Shown: positions 54,817 to 62,663 of the stretch, piece by piece
Numbering within the stretch: the first letter of the stretch is position 1
Layout: the number at the start of each line of letters is the position of its first letter
From: CAVORD01 sp963698535
GTDB taxonomy: Bacteria > Bacteroidota > Bacteroidia > Bacteroidales > VadinHA17
Assembly (NCBI GenBank): GCA_963698535.1
Contig: CAVORD010000001.1
Coordinates: 1 to 64,000 of the forward strand
Length of the DNA: 64,000 nt
Direction of reading: 5' to 3'
The notes under the pieces: generated by a model
Databases searched by the model: none
What the model saw: the letters and a program-made list of their open reading frames with translations, nothing else
Told to the model about the DNA's origin: nothing
Position numbers and translations under genes: made by a program

Positions 54817-55731
54817 CTATTTCGAATAAGGTAAACTGATGTATAGATTTCCCAAAGCATTCAACTGGCCGGGGGTGAGATTAAACAGATAAGTATATCT
54901 CGAATCGGGGTAGCTTCCCCGCCCAATGAACCAGGCATACCTGAAAACATCATCCCTCGCCTCACAGATAGAAACCATCTGGCGCATCTGATCCGACTGT
55001 TTCTCGTAGGAGTTGATCTGTGGGTTCCAGTTTGCCATCTCCGTTATCCAGATCTTCTTGCCATACTTTTTAAGGCGGTCGAGTTGCGCCTCAAGGCCAT
55101 AGTCGTACCAGTGGAACGCTAAATAGTCAATCCTGGGGTCTCTTCCTCCGTTGGCTGACTTGTATGTTGCATAAAAATCGTCAAGCCATTCCACCGGATC
55201 GGAATAACTAGTCATTGTCCCCCAGTTCATTGCCGGGCCCACTAATTTGACAACTCTTTGCTGAGCCGCCAGATCGCTGATAACCTGTTCGTATTTTACC
55301 CATTCAACAGCTGCCTGAGCAGGTGTTTGATTAGCCTGATCCGTCAGATTGGGCTCATTCAATACAAGCAGGTACTTTATTTCCGGATGACCAAGGATAA
55401 AATTCTTTACCTGAGTGATATCGTCGGCACTGTTCCAGCCCCACAGCATTGGAATAAATTCCATTTGATAATTGGCATAATATCCTGCCAGGGCGTTGGT
55501 TTTATAGTACCAGTTATACCACCAGGAGACACCGCTCTTTAAAGCATTAAGATCAGCAGGTTCTGTTAAGTTGTAAGCAAGACCTCGCTTTGGACTCTTT
55601 TCTATCTGGGTAGGCCGATCCGGTAATTTGGAGGGATCAGGATCTTTGACACAGCCATTGGCTATTACTAAGATAAGGAAAGAATAAAGAAGAAACCTAT
55701 AGCGACCTTTCATACTGATTCTATAAAGCAC
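54817..55731 (-). CDS. GH128-family beta-1,3-glucanase-like lipoprotein
   Basis: A 304-residue protein with a lipoprotein signal (FLILVIANGCVKD) and a compact (beta/alpha)8 barrel: SWWYNWYYKTN, FIPMLWGWN, acid/base Glu in VLNEPNLTDQAN, LAFHWYDYG and nucleophile Glu in IWITEMANWN. This is the Asl1-like GH128 family, whose known members cleave beta-1,3-glucans. It lies near GH5 and GH30 genes with no SusC/D pair in sight. Confidence 0.87.
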   Translation of the reverse strand: MLYRISMKGRYRFLLYSFLILVIANGCVKDPDPSKLPDRPTQIEKSPKRGLAYNLTEPADLNALKSGVSWWYNWYYKTNALAGYYANYQMEFIPMLWGWNSADDITQVKNFILGHPEIKYLLVLNEPNLTDQANQTPAQAAVEWVKYEQVISDLAAQQRVVKLVGPAMNWGTMTSYSDPVEWLDDFYATYKSANGGRDPRIDYLAFHWYDYGLEAQLDRLKKYGKKIWITEMANWNPQINSYEKQSDQMRQMVSICEARDDVFRYAWFIGRGSYPDSRYTYLFNLTPGQLNALGNLYISLPYSK

Positions 55732-55832
55732 AAAGCAAAGCTATAATAAAAATGGAAGGGAAGAGAAACAACCGACACAGATGAATAAGACAGACTCATC
55801 CGGTACAGGCTATTTACGATACTCTTTTCATT

Positions 55833-56888
55833 TTAATTAATTACTGCATTTATTTTTTGCCATAGGTCATCGTCAAATCCGGAAAGCGCAAAGCTAGGGT
55901 TTGCCGGATCTGAAGCATCACCCATTCTTATTACAACCATGTTTTTGCCCGGTATTACATAAATCCGTTGATCTTCAGCTCCCATTGCCGCATACATGTC
56001 TGAAGGGGCATTAGGGATCAGAGGCCCGGAGTAAACGGTCTGACCCCCTGGGATCATAAAAGTCGTTCTTCCATTTAACCACCACAGATATCCGTATGAT
56101 GGATTTATATTTTGTGAGGAACTAATGCTCTCCCTTAAATAGCTGCCATTAATGATCTGTTCGCTCTTCCATTTGCCCTTATTTAGTGCCAGCAGACCAA
56201 ATCTGGCCATACTTCTGGTGTTACTGTAATATATCTTAAAGATGAGGCCGTAATTCCAATAACCATCCATCCCTATTTTGTTCTTGATTTTAGCATTGAA
56301 GTATGATTCAAACTCCTGTCCGCTTGCTGCGGCTACAATGTCCATTAATCTTTGAAAGACATTATGATAGGACCACCTTGTGCCGGCATCAGCAAGATAT
56401 TTCAAGTTAAGTTTTATTACCAGTTCATTTGTGTCGCTTATCCCGGAAGTCATTGTCAGCAAATGTCTCGGCGTTATAAGATTCTCCTTTTCAATAGGTT
56501 CTACGGTCCATCCTGGTCCTAAGTATTGTGATACTCTGCTATTGATATTGAGAAGCCCTTCCTGCTGAGCTATGCCGGTTGTTACTGATACCAGCGTTTT
56601 ACCTGCGCTGTTCCATTGCCATGAGGTGCTTTGAGTATGACCATTGAAATACTCTTCCATCGCAATACGACCATCCACAAGTATCATAAACGACTTTGTG
56701 TTCTTCTCAATAAGAAAATCCTTAAGCGATTGTATCGCTTCCTGATTCCATCCCAGACTTGAAGGCGACACTGTTTCCCAGGCCGTACCACTGTTTGGAG
56801 GGAAATACAATCCGGTTTGAGGTTCTTCATCCTTGCTGCATCCGGAAAGTGAAAGAAATACGGTTAGTAGTAAAATAGGATATTTCAT
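55833..56888 (-). CDS. Beta-lactamase-fold serine hydrolase lipoprotein
   Basis: A 351-residue lipoprotein (LSLSGCSKD). Family features: SxxK active site in WNSAGKTLVS, the Tyr motif in RWSYHNVFQ, and a C-terminal glycine-rich strand with a GGQ in place of KTG. Class C-like members of this fold are mostly esterases or peptidases. No evidence for beta-lactam resistance. Confidence 0.85.
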   Translation of the reverse strand: MKYPILLLTVFLSLSGCSKDEEPQTGLYFPPNSGTAWETVSPSSLGWNQEAIQSLKDFLIEKNTKSFMILVDGRIAMEEYFNGHTQSTSWQWNSAGKTLVSVTTGIAQQEGLLNINSRVSQYLGPGWTVEPIEKENLITPRHLLTMTSGISDTNELVIKLNLKYLADAGTRWSYHNVFQRLMDIVAAASGQEFESYFNAKIKNKIGMDGYWNYGLIFKIYYSNTRSMARFGLLALNKGKWKSEQIINGSYLRESISSSQNINPSYGYLWWLNGRTTFMIPGGQTVYSGPLIPNAPSDMYAAMGAEDQRIYVIPGKNMVVIRMGDASDPANPSFALSGFDDDLWQKINAVIN

Positions 56889-57111
56889 AGCTAAGTATGT
56901 CTGTTAATATAGTTAGACGTCAAATCTTTCAGAAAGTTTAATGATCTGCCAATTATTTTTAAGTTGGCTTTTCCGTATAATTTCAAGAATGCAATGGCTC
57001 ACACCAGAACTTAAAGTTAACATATCGCAAATAAGGGATGGATAAAAAAGTAGCCGTAGGCAGACCTGATTTTAGTTTAATTATGAAATACTAAGACGGG
57101 TCACCCTCCAG

Positions 57112-57540
57112 TTACGCCCAAATAAGAAGATATACTCTTATAATAGCAATTATGACCACGGTTCTAAAATTGCGATTCTTTGCTTTCCGTAAAGTGAGTT
57201 CCAATAATAATCCTGTACCAAAGAGCATTAATCCGGCAATGGCAAAGTCGGTAAGTTCCCAGTTTACTTCGTTTGTAAATTGCATTGCGATGAATGGGAT
57301 AAGCAATAATATCGATGCTGTTATTAATATAATTTTTGCTCTTCTCCGTTTTTATGATGTTTTTACTGATATCCCTGAACAAGCTGAAAGGAGAACAGTG
57401 GTCAGAGCAACCAGTATGAGAAAATTTAAAGATTGCCGGAGTCCTGTAATCTATACAATTGCCAACATAATTATCCCGGAAACCATCCTTGCAATAGCTT
57501 GTGTCTTTTCCGTTAATCTGGTGAGCATGAATCTGGTCAC
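57112..57540 (-). pseudogene. Degraded remnants of a small membrane-protein gene pair
   Basis: In one minus-strand frame, codons from about 57540 read a short hydrophobic protein (TGLRQSLNFLILVALTTVLL, SACSG) interrupted by TAG and TAA; it resembles a DUF2892-type membrane protein. Directly after the TAA, the frame reads ILLLIPFIAMQFTNEVNWEL and DFAIAGLMLFGTGLLLEL, a conserved Bacteroidota membrane-protein motif, but with no ATG and a premature end at 57112. An overlapping + frame (57152-57574) is a mirror of this and not a gene. I consider this a decayed locus; confidence moderate because no intact copy is here to compare. Confidence 0.45.
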
Positions 57541-57613
57541 GATAAGTTATACTCTGACGGGTATTAACAGATAGTATTCCTTCGAAGTTTATTAGGGTAG
57601 ATTTTTCTGATGG

Positions 57614-57685
57614 TAATATGTGAGGTGTTTATTATTATACTGTGAATTTGTAATGATCCAGGCATATTTGATACCTCACATATTA
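57614..57685. repeat. 13-bp perfect inverted repeat in an intergenic gap
   Basis: TAATATGTGAGGT (57614-57626) and its exact complement ACCTCACATATTA (57673-57685) are separated by 46 AT-rich bases, between the membrane-protein remnants and the serine dehydratase stop. There is no T-run on either side. Could be a small mobile-element remnant or a structured RNA end. Confidence 0.55.
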
Positions 57686-57733
57686 TTCTCACCCTGCAGG
57701 TTTCTAGCCTTATTTAAAGTTAGAAATACTGAT

Positions 57734-59314
57734 TCATTGTTTATTATACTTCTTATATAAGCACTTACCTGTTGGTGTTTGTGCCAGTCCACCCAGCCCT
57801 GTACAGCATAATGACGATGGCAGTGACTCCCCAACAGATTTCATTGAATCGATAGCTTCGTTGTAAGGTATCACCTTGTCATATCCTGCCAGAGCCATGA
57901 TGCAGGAATTCAAAGCATTGGTCGCAGCCATTATGTTTTTACCCAGACAAGGCACTTCGACACGCACAGCAACGGGATCACATATCAGTCCCAGTGAATT
58001 TTGCAAAGCCATCGATGCCGCATCAACAGCCTGTTTTGCATTACCTCCATTCATTTCAACAAGTCCTGCAGCAGCCATTGCTGAAGCCGAACCTGTCTCT
58101 ACCTGACAGCCTCCTTCCTCTGCAGAGAATGTATATTCCTTAGCAATAAAGACACCTGTTATTCCTGCTGCCAGGAAGGCTCTGGTCATCTTGCCTGAAT
58201 TAAATTCCCGTTCCTCCAGCGACCCGAAAAGCGCTCCTCCAAGAACTCCGCAGCTGCCGGTGGTCGGGGCGGCAACTATAACGCCCATAGAACTTTTTAC
58301 TTCCATGATGGCGCTTGTGTAAGCTATTATGGTGCTGTTAATGGTTTTCTTAATTATGCCTGCTTCTTCCGCAACTGCAATCAATTTCGACTGAGTCCCC
58401 AGTATCCGGTCTTCGTAGTGAGTCCCCTTTAATCCTTCATCAATGGAATTATTGATTATAGTTACAATCTCTTCCATCTTATTCATTATGGATTCATGAC
58501 TAAGACCGGTTCGGGCGCTCTCATAGAGCAATGCAAGGTCTGATAATGAAAGGTTCTTATCAGAAGCCAATTCAAGCATTTCATCCACGGTGCTGAAGGG
58601 CAGATCTGTTTCTGTAAGAGAAGGTACTGGCATAACAGGCACCAGATCATATCTCTTCTTGATGCTTCCTTCCGGAAAGGGGAGGGCTTCTGATTCTTTA
58701 CCGATCTTTTTACCTGATTTAATATTTATCAGCAGTTCGTTATCCGGATCATATGAAATGCAATATTTAAGATCTGCCCGATTCTCATCCAGGCTCCTGG
58801 TAATATCAGAGATAGATTGTTTGTCAATATCTCTTAAAATGAGAAGGCTTTCAAAAAAGTCGCCTTTAACAGAAATTTTGAACCTGTCCCATTCCACTAT
58901 TTCTATCATGCCACCGCCGGTAGAAATGGCTAATATCCCGAGTTCTTCCCCGTCAGGATATTTTACATTTATCTGATACGCATTCGGGTGTTTATTTTCT
59001 ATCTCAGTTATTATGTATTCTATTGTGAGGGTAGAGTTTCCCAGATGCTTCTCATAGTCAATAATTTCGGGGTCTGTCATTTCGATGCCCAGAAGTCCGC
59101 CGGTTAGTCCCAAGGAAGAGCCCTGGCCTTTATATGTAGTGGCTAGTGAACTTGTTTTGTCAAATTTCACGGTAACTTTTGCCGAATTGAGGCTGCCGGC
59201 CTGTCTTATTATGCTCCCGATACGGTGTGCCGCAGCAGTGTGCGAACTGGACGGGCCCCTCATTACCGGTCCTATTACGTCATTGAAAATGCCTGGTATA
59301 TGTGCTGATTTCAT
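57734..59314 (-). CDS. L-serine ammonia-lyase (iron-sulfur L-serine dehydratase)
   Basis: A 526-residue single-chain enzyme. The N-terminal beta-type domain (GPVMRGPSSSHTAAAHRIG) is followed by the catalytic alpha-type domain with the Fe-S ligand cysteines in PTTGSCGVLGG, EEGGCQVETGSAS and CDPVAVRVEVPC. It converts L-serine to pyruvate and ammonia via a [4Fe-4S] cluster, so it is oxygen-sensitive. It lies 16 bp after the ornithine-cyclodeaminase-family gene in the same direction, suggesting a small amino-acid catabolism operon. Confidence 0.92.
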   Translation of the reverse strand: MKSAHIPGIFNDVIGPVMRGPSSSHTAAAHRIGSIIRQAGSLNSAKVTVKFDKTSSLATTYKGQGSSLGLTGGLLGIEMTDPEIIDYEKHLGNSTLTIEYIITEIENKHPNAYQINVKYPDGEELGILAISTGGGMIEIVEWDRFKISVKGDFFESLLILRDIDKQSISDITRSLDENRADLKYCISYDPDNELLINIKSGKKIGKESEALPFPEGSIKKRYDLVPVMPVPSLTETDLPFSTVDEMLELASDKNLSLSDLALLYESARTGLSHESIMNKMEEIVTIINNSIDEGLKGTHYEDRILGTQSKLIAVAEEAGIIKKTINSTIIAYTSAIMEVKSSMGVIVAAPTTGSCGVLGGALFGSLEEREFNSGKMTRAFLAAGITGVFIAKEYTFSAEEGGCQVETGSASAMAAAGLVEMNGGNAKQAVDAASMALQNSLGLICDPVAVRVEVPCLGKNIMAATNALNSCIMALAGYDKVIPYNEAIDSMKSVGESLPSSLCCTGLGGLAQTPTGKCLYKKYNKQ

Positions 59315-59330
59315 CTTTCAGATCAAATAA

Positions 59331-60299
59331 CTATCCATTCAAATACTTTTCAAATATCATATTTGCCATAAAAAGATCCTGAACACCCAGTCCCACACTT
59401 TTAAATATCGTAATTTCATTATCATCACTTCGTATCAAGGACTTTCTGTTGATCAGATCCCCGATTTCGGCTTCAATAACGGATTCGTTGAAAATATTTT
59501 CAGCGATGGGTTTTATCAGATCACCTGATTCCTTCAGAACAGACTGCCTTGAATCGACAAACAGTTTGCCTTTTAATATTACCGATGGGTCCAGCTCCTG
59601 CATTTCAGGACGGTAAGATCCTATGGCGTTTATGTGTACTCCTTCCGGGATATCTGAAATGGTGAATAAAGGTCTTTCAGAACTGGTTGCGGTACATATT
59701 ATGTCTGCATCCTTAAGGTTTTTATGTTTCATGTCAGCAATAAGAGTAATACCCAGTCTGTTTTCCATCTCATCACGAAACTGATGGGTTTTATCATTGC
59801 TCAGATCGAACAGGAAAGCTCTTTTTATCTTCCTTACATTGCAAACGGCTTCAAGTATTCTCCTTCCCTGTGCGCCGCAACCAAACAGGGCAACAGTTTC
59901 GGCATTCTCTGGTGCGGCCAGTTTTGTTGCCACCCCTGCTGCCGCACCGGTGCGAAGTGCTGTTATATAAGCGCCGTCCATCATGGCCACAATAGCACCT
60001 GTTTTAATATCCACTAATAGAACAACACCGAGAATTGCAGGTATCCCCTGAATGTTTCTATCCTTCTTTTGAGTAATTATTTTAACTGCTATCTTGCCAA
60101 GATCTTCATTGTATGCAGGTTTAAGGAACAGATCCATGTTATTCATTGACACGATGGAGCGCTGAGGAACATGGCTTGTACCTGCCGAGAAACTGGAGAA
60201 AGCCTGCTCCATGGCATTTATGGCATCTCCCATGCTAACAATACCCGCTATATCAGATGAGGAGAATAACTTGATATCCTGAAAGATACTGGTGCTCAT
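59331..60299 (-). CDS. Ornithine cyclodeaminase / mu-crystallin family protein
   Basis: A 322-residue enzyme with the family blocks: MDGAYITALRTGAAAGVATK (substrate-binding), ALFGCGAQGRRILEAV (Rossmann nucleotide-binding), and HINAIGSYRPEMQELD. Members are NAD(P)-dependent ornithine cyclodeaminases, alanine dehydrogenases or ketimine reductases; which applies cannot be read here. The pairing with serine dehydratase (16 bp) hints at a role in amino-acid breakdown. Confidence 0.9.
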   Translation of the reverse strand: MSTSIFQDIKLFSSSDIAGIVSMGDAINAMEQAFSSFSAGTSHVPQRSIVSMNNMDLFLKPAYNEDLGKIAVKIITQKKDRNIQGIPAILGVVLLVDIKTGAIVAMMDGAYITALRTGAAAGVATKLAAPENAETVALFGCGAQGRRILEAVCNVRKIKRAFLFDLSNDKTHQFRDEMENRLGITLIADMKHKNLKDADIICTATSSERPLFTISDIPEGVHINAIGSYRPEMQELDPSVILKGKLFVDSRQSVLKESGDLIKPIAENIFNESVIEAEIGDLINRKSLIRSDDNEITIFKSVGLGVQDLFMANMIFEKYLNG

Positions 60300-60349
60300 T
60301 TGTAATCTTGTATACTTACTTTGTTACCTTTTTTTTAATGCTATAACTG

Positions 60350-62608
60350 CTATTTTGCTCCGGGAGGCAGGTTTTGGAGGAAATACCTGTAAACAGAAGT
60401 TCTCAGATGAATGGTTGACCCCTCTCTCTCAGCAATGGCATGGGTGCGCATGGGGTACTCTATCATTGTAAAGTATTTGTTCTCTTTGATTAGTTTGTCA
60501 GCTAAAATCTCAAGATTCTGATAGTGGCAGTTATCATCTCCCGACCCGTAGATCAGCAGAAGGTTGCCCTCTAATCCACCAGAATGAGTTATGGGGCTGC
60601 CATCCCTGTATCCTGATTCATTATCCTTTAACTGTCCCATATATCGTTCCTGATAGAATGAATCATATAGTTTCTGGTCACTTACAAATGCTATAGCTAC
60701 CCCTGTTTTATAAATTTCTGGAAATCGGAACATACAGTTCAGGGTCATTGAGCCTCCGCCGCTCCAGCCCCATATACCTATCCTATCCTGGTCGATAAAA
60801 GACCATTTCTGCATGATATATCTCGCTGCTGCTGCCTGATCAAATGGTGCAACGATACCAATCTTCCTGTATATGCTCTCTTTCCACTCCCTGCCTCTGG
60901 GAACATTTGTGCCCCGGTTGTCAACACTTATCACAACATATCCCTGCTGCGACAGGAAATAGTCCCACAAGTCGCTTCCCGACCACCGGTCCTGTACTGT
61001 TGTACCTGCCGGCTCACCATAAACATAAAAAATAACGGGATATTTCTTTTCCGGATCAAAGTCCGGAGGCTTAACTATGTAAGCATCAAGCATCAGGCCA
61101 TCTTCAGCCGGTACTCTGAAGAACTCTTTAAGTCGTATATTAAGGTTGGCGAATTTCTCCTTCAGAACCTGGTTGTCCTCGAGAGTCCTTATCAGTTTAT
61201 GATCTTTAAGCCTGACAATTTCAATCACCGGAGGTGTATTGTGATTGGAGAAAGTATGAATAGCATACTGCTTGTCGGGTGAGAAGTCATAATAGTGATG
61301 CCCTGACTGATTTTCAGGGGAAAGTTTCTCGGGAAGACCTTTGCCGTCTGTTTTGCTCCTGTAAAGATATCTTTGCGTGGGTTTATCGGGTGAGGCCATA
61401 AAATAGGCATACCCGGTTTTTTCATCAATCCCCATCGATTGAATAACTTCAAAATTCCCATCGGTTATCTGCTGCATCTTCTTTCCGTCAGAAGAAACCA
61501 GATAAAGATGAAGCCACCCGCTCATGTCGCTTTTCCATGTAAATTGATTTCCTTCATTAACCCATGTTAAGTCATCGATTGCCTCTGTCCAGGAAGCAGT
61601 CTCTTCTTTGAAGACCACCCTTGTTGAACCGGTTTCCGCATTGGCAAGGATTACCCGGTTGATATTCTGGTTCCGGTTAATCTGCTGAATTACAAGCTCG
61701 TCTGATGCCGGTCGCCACTCCATGCGAGGCAGGTAGTTATCCCTTGAGTCACCTTCAGTTTTAATCCAGATAATCTGCCTGTCTGACAGGTTTATTACTC
61801 CTGTTTTAGCTTCCGGATTGGTGGTGCCAACCTTGGGATAGGCAAAAGGGATGGTCTCCGGATAATTGGAATCCAGATTGTTTATCATGGTGAAAATACC
61901 TACTCCCTCAGTGTTGATCTGCCAGAATGCAATTTTTTTACTGTCGGGGCTCCACCGGAAGGCATCACTCAGACCAAACTCCTCTTCGTAGGCCCAGTCA
62001 GTTGTACCGTTAATAATGTTCCCCTTACCGTCAAAGGTCAGTTGTACAATATCTCCTGCTGCAATATCCTCAACATAGATGTTTTTTTCTGAGACATATG
62101 CGATCTTCTTGCTGTCGGGAGAGAATTTGGCAAACATGAGAGATGAAGAGGGGAGGTCACCTCCCAGTTGTTTCATCTTCGACGACCGGATATCTAAAAG
62201 CCAGTAGTCGCCCCTGGTATTATTTCTCCATACTTTCCTGGTATTGGTAAAAACCATCATGTAGTTGCCGTCTGCGGAGAACTGATAATTGCTTATCCGG
62301 AGGGGACTCTCTTTGCCTTTGGGAACCAGTTGCGAAGCCGCAACAAGGATAGTCCTCTCCCCGGATTTTGTTTCATATAGCACAATGTCTTCTCCGGGAC
62401 TTTTTGCCGCCGGTTCAACAGACGTGTAGCCTGCACCGTTTTTATACCATTTAACGGGCCCGAATCTCGCTGCCGAATAGGTCTGGTTCATATATATATC
62501 TTCCAGAGTCAGCCTGCCATTCTGACCATGACCGGTTAAGGTTGTCAAAACAAGAACTGTTATGATGGGCAGTTGTTTTAACCCCATTTTTTTGACTGCT
62601 TTTAACAT
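60350..62608 (-). CDS. DPP-IV-like S9 family peptidase, exported
   Basis: A 752-residue protein with a signal peptide (ending LTGHGQ), an N-terminal beta-propeller (DPPIV_N; WAYEEEFGLSDAFRWSPDSK contains the Glu-Glu pair that binds the substrate N-terminus), and a C-terminal alpha/beta hydrolase. Catalytic residues: Ser616 in GWSGGGS, Asp691 or 692 in YGSGDDNCH, and His723 in MRTHAIAE. It removes N-terminal dipeptides, usually with Pro or Ala second. The motif is GWSGGG rather than the more usual GWSYGG, a variant seen in the family. Confidence 0.92.
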   Translation of the reverse strand: MLKAVKKMGLKQLPIITVLVLTTLTGHGQNGRLTLEDIYMNQTYSAARFGPVKWYKNGAGYTSVEPAAKSPGEDIVLYETKSGERTILVAASQLVPKGKESPLRISNYQFSADGNYMMVFTNTRKVWRNNTRGDYWLLDIRSSKMKQLGGDLPSSSLMFAKFSPDSKKIAYVSEKNIYVEDIAAGDIVQLTFDGKGNIINGTTDWAYEEEFGLSDAFRWSPDSKKIAFWQINTEGVGIFTMINNLDSNYPETIPFAYPKVGTTNPEAKTGVINLSDRQIIWIKTEGDSRDNYLPRMEWRPASDELVIQQINRNQNINRVILANAETGSTRVVFKEETASWTEAIDDLTWVNEGNQFTWKSDMSGWLHLYLVSSDGKKMQQITDGNFEVIQSMGIDEKTGYAYFMASPDKPTQRYLYRSKTDGKGLPEKLSPENQSGHHYYDFSPDKQYAIHTFSNHNTPPVIEIVRLKDHKLIRTLEDNQVLKEKFANLNIRLKEFFRVPAEDGLMLDAYIVKPPDFDPEKKYPVIFYVYGEPAGTTVQDRWSGSDLWDYFLSQQGYVVISVDNRGTNVPRGREWKESIYRKIGIVAPFDQAAAARYIMQKWSFIDQDRIGIWGWSGGGSMTLNCMFRFPEIYKTGVAIAFVSDQKLYDSFYQERYMGQLKDNESGYRDGSPITHSGGLEGNLLLIYGSGDDNCHYQNLEILADKLIKENKYFTMIEYPMRTHAIAEREGSTIHLRTSVYRYFLQNLPPGAK

Positions 62609-62663
62609 TTATGCTGTATTTTAAAGGTTTGCGGTTGATTAAAATATTTCTGAATCTCTCTTC

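Noticed and set aside
57152..57574. 140-codon + strand open frame
   Set aside because: It lies opposite the recognisable minus-strand membrane-protein remnants and has no family features of its own.
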